NCBI RefSeq assembly: GCF_902728265.1
Contig: NZ_CACVBR010000005.1
Span: 1-64,000 of the forward strand
Origin: Chryseobacterium potabilaquae
GTDB lineage: Bacteria > Bacteroidota > Bacteroidia > Flavobacteriales > Weeksellaceae
Direction of reading: 5' to 3'
DNA length: 64,000 nucleotides
Positions within the stretch are counted from its first letter, which is position 1; each line of letters begins with the position of its first letter. The notes beneath the pieces are model-generated. The model was not told the origin of the DNA. It did no database searches and saw only the letters and a list, made by a program, of their open reading frames with translations. Below, one piece after another: positions 62,341 through 64,000 of the stretch. The position numbers were made by a program, and so were the translations under genes.

Positions 62341-63636
62341 ATGAATTCCTTTATAGAAGAATTAAAATGGCGTGGTCTTTTTGCTGATATGATGCCTGGA
62401 ACTGATGAGCAATTGAATAAAGAGGTAACTACTGCATATATAGGCTTTGATCCAACCGCTGATTCTTTACATATAGGAAGTCTTATTCAAATAAAAATCT
62501 TAGCGCACTTTCAACAACACGGCCATAAACCTATTGCCTTAGTGGGTGGAGCAACGGGAATGATTGGTGATCCCTCAGGAAAATCCGCAGAGAGAAATCT
62601 ACTTGATGAAGAAACTTTATTACACTATGTAGATTGTTTAAAAAACCAGCTTTCAAAATTTTTAAATTTTGAAGGAAATGAGCCTAATAAAGCAGAGCTA
62701 GTAAACAACTATGACTGGATGAAAAATATATCTTTCCTTGATTTTGCTAAAAATGTAGGGAAAAATATCACCGTTAACTATATGATGGCTAAAGATTCTG
62801 TGAAAAAGAGATTTTCCGGAGAAGCAGGTGCAGAAGGAATGAGTTTTACAGAATTCACGTACCAACTTATACAGGGCTATGATTTTCTTCATTTATATCA
62901 AAATAACAAGGTAAAGCTTCAGATGGGCGGTTCTGATCAGTGGGGAAATATCACGACAGGAACAGAATTAATTCGTAGAAAGGCCCAGGGAGAAGCGTTT
63001 GCATTAACAGTTCCTTTGATTACTAAAGCAGACGGTTCAAAATTTGGAAAATCTGAAAGTGGTGAAAACTATTGGTTAGATAAAAAGAAAACTTCCCCTT
63101 ATAAATTTTATCAATTTTGGTTTAATGCAACAGATGAAGATGCTGAAAGATTTATTAAATTTTATACTTTTTTAGGTAAAGAAGAAATTCATCATTTAAT
63201 TGAAGAACATAAAGAAAATCCTCATGAAAGAAAACTTCAGAAAAAATTAGCGGAAGAAGTTACAGTTTGGGTTCATGGTAGAGAAGAGTTTGAAAAAGCA
63301 TTAAAAGCTTCCGAAATTCTTTTTGGACGTTCTACAGCAGAAGACCTTGTAAGCCTTGATGAAGAAACTTTTCTTGAAGTTTTTGATGGAGTTCCTCAAA
63401 AAGAAGTTTCAAAGGAGAATGTTCTTGGGATCAATATTATTGATCTTCTGGCCGAAAAATCCGGTTTCTTAAAGTCTAAAAGCGAGGCTCAAAGAGAAAT
63501 TAAAGGAAACTCGATTTCTGTAAATAAGCAAAAAGTAAATGAAGTCTATTCAGCCAATGAAAATGATTTAATTGATGGCAAATTTCTTTTATTACAAAAA
63601 GGGAAAAAAAGTTATTTTATCCTAAAAGTAATATAA
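62341..63636 (+). CDS. tyrS: Tyrosine--tRNA ligase
   Basis: 431 residues, the length of the standard bacterial enzyme, which charges tRNA-Tyr. The class I signature is [21 protein letters not shown] (HIGS about 46-49), with [29 protein letters not shown] and [14 protein letters not shown] for tyrosine binding, and KFGKS (234-238) as the KMSKS loop. The C-terminal S4-type RNA-binding domain (about 350-431) includes [22 protein letters not shown]. Confidence 0.97.
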   Translation: MNSFIEELKWRGLFADMMPGTDEQLNKEVTTAYIGFDPTADSLHIGSLIQIKILAHFQQHGHKPIALVGGATGMIGDPSGKSAERNLLDEETLLHYVDCLKNQLSKFLNFEGNEPNKAELVNNYDWMKNISFLDFAKNVGKNITVNYMMAKDSVKKRFSGEAGAEGMSFTEFTYQLIQGYDFLHLYQNNKVKLQMGGSDQWGNITTGTELIRRKAQGEAFALTVPLITKADGSKFGKSESGENYWLDKKKTSPYKFYQFWFNATDEDAERFIKFYTFLGKEEIHHLIEEHKENPHERKLQKKLAEEVTVWVHGREEFEKALKASEILFGRSTAEDLVSLDEETFLEVFDGVPQKEVSKENVLGINIIDLLAEKSGFLKSKSEAQREIKGNSISVNKQKVNEVYSANENDLIDGKFLLLQKGKKSYFILKVI

Positions 63637-63667
63637 CAAAAAGACTATATACTCAGTATTTCAAATA

Positions 63668-63695
63668 AAAAAGATCGCACAATTGCGATCTTTTT
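63668..63695. terminator. Bidirectional terminator
   Basis: AAAAAGATCGCA (63668-63679) pairs perfectly with TGCGATCTTTTT (63684-63695) around CAAT. It separates tyrS from the convergent partial gene. Confidence 0.85.
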
Positions 63696-63713
63696 ATTAT
63701 TATGCTATAATTT

Positions 63714-64000
63714 TTATAATTCAAGGAAACTATGTGCAGCTGCAGCGCTTTCTACTCCCGTAACTCCCGTAACAGTTTTAGTAGCTACCACTTCCCCATC
63801 TACCACAATATTGACTGTTAACTTGGCATCTGTGTTAGGAAATTCAGCATTTGCTGCAAGATTCAATTGAGACTGGCTTGAATTCACAAATATCTCTCCA
63901 CTTGACCAAGGCAAAGTTATGGGCGTCAATGGCGTATTGTACATATTATTTTGACTGGTTCCTACTTGAGTAACAATTGTTTTCAATACTACTCCAGTAG
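63714..64000 (-). CDS. 3' end of an unrecognised repeat-rich protein (partial at window edge)
   Basis: The frame runs off the window end, so the N-terminus is outside. A TTG at 63986 could be read as a start, but the frame is open upstream of it (TGVVLKTIVTQ). The visible ~95 residues are Thr/Val/Ser-rich beta-type sequence (VNIVVDGEVVATKTVTGVTG) and end in SAAAAHSFLEL. The beta-rich, low-charge character suggests a surface or structural protein. The family is not recognised. Confidence 0.55.
   Translation of the reverse strand, partial: TGVVLKTIVTQVGTSQNNMYNTPLTPITLPWSSGEIFVNSSQSQLNLAANAEFPNTDAKLTVNIVVDGEVVATKTVTGVTGVESAAAAHSFLEL

Noticed and set aside
1..64000. tRNA, rRNA or CRISPR arrays
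   Set aside because: No tRNA-like cloverleaf with a TTCGANTC arm, no rRNA sequence and no regularly spaced short repeats were found on reading; the repeats at 1-4 kb are Rhs-derived and too few.

Overview
This window looks like chromosomal DNA from a member of the Bacteroidota, class Flavobacteriia, most likely close to Chryseobacterium or a relative in the Weeksellaceae. The genus is an inference; the class is well supported. The evidence is low G+C, a GldD gliding/type IX secretion lipoprotein, a secreted protein with a type IX (T9SS) C-terminal sorting domain, type VI secretion sheath genes of the Bacteroidota type (TssB/TssC with a DUF5458-like TssC), and several promoters of the form TTG-N20-TAnnTTTG.

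Region 1 (1-4470) is an accessory island edge. It holds four degraded Rhs-type polymorphic toxin cassettes, all on the + strand. Broken fragments of the conserved Rhs core alternate with putative immunity genes, each closed by a hairpin terminator. Two copies of a 174-175 bp direct repeat join an unrelated leader to an Rhs core stub, and the hairpin inside that leader covaries between copies. A remnant of an XRE-type regulator follows.

Region 2 (4.4-9.4 kb, - strand) carries an NTF2/SnoaL-like protein, a stand-alone CinA C-domain protein, a photolyase with its SRPBCC partner, and a DUF2459 protein followed by a lipoprotein L,D-transpeptidase-like protein. Region 3 (9.9-16.3 kb, + strand) is a tripartite RND efflux operon (adaptor, permease, outer membrane factor), headed by an unrecognised membrane-anchored protein with a clear promoter. 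QueG and a rhodanese follow.

Region 4 (17.9-29.2 kb) looks like a regulated surface-polysaccharide system. On the - strand are a 1302-residue hybrid kinase, a lone receiver, a membrane HEAT-repeat protein and a 1145-residue fusion of a processive GT2 synthase with an LtaS-like phosphoglycerol/phosphoethanolamine transferase. Facing them on the + strand are a TPR-YaiO outer membrane barrel and a second small barrel protein.

Region 5 (29.5-45.2 kb) has an alpha/beta hydrolase with a nitronate monooxygenase-like enzyme, then mutY-gldD-pfkB-like kinase-surA. Next come an isolated tssB-tssC pair, two paralogous M13 metallopeptidases, a DUF4377 lipoprotein and a T9SS-exported DUF5077/DUF3472 protein. 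Region 6 (45.3-55 kb) holds cinA, a lipocalin, a LytS/LytTR two-component pair, a SIMPL-vWA pair, an FAD oxidoreductase, a SpoIIAA-like protein, an MFS exporter and lipA.

Region 7 (56.3-64 kb) has a solitary 1478-residue SF1 helicase fused to a C-terminal PD-(D/E)XK (MTES_1575/DUF559-like) nuclease, a candidate single-gene defence protein. It is followed by a secreted unknown, an ECF sigma factor, tyrS and a truncated gene at the window edge. No rRNA, tRNA, CRISPR array or intact insertion sequence was seen.
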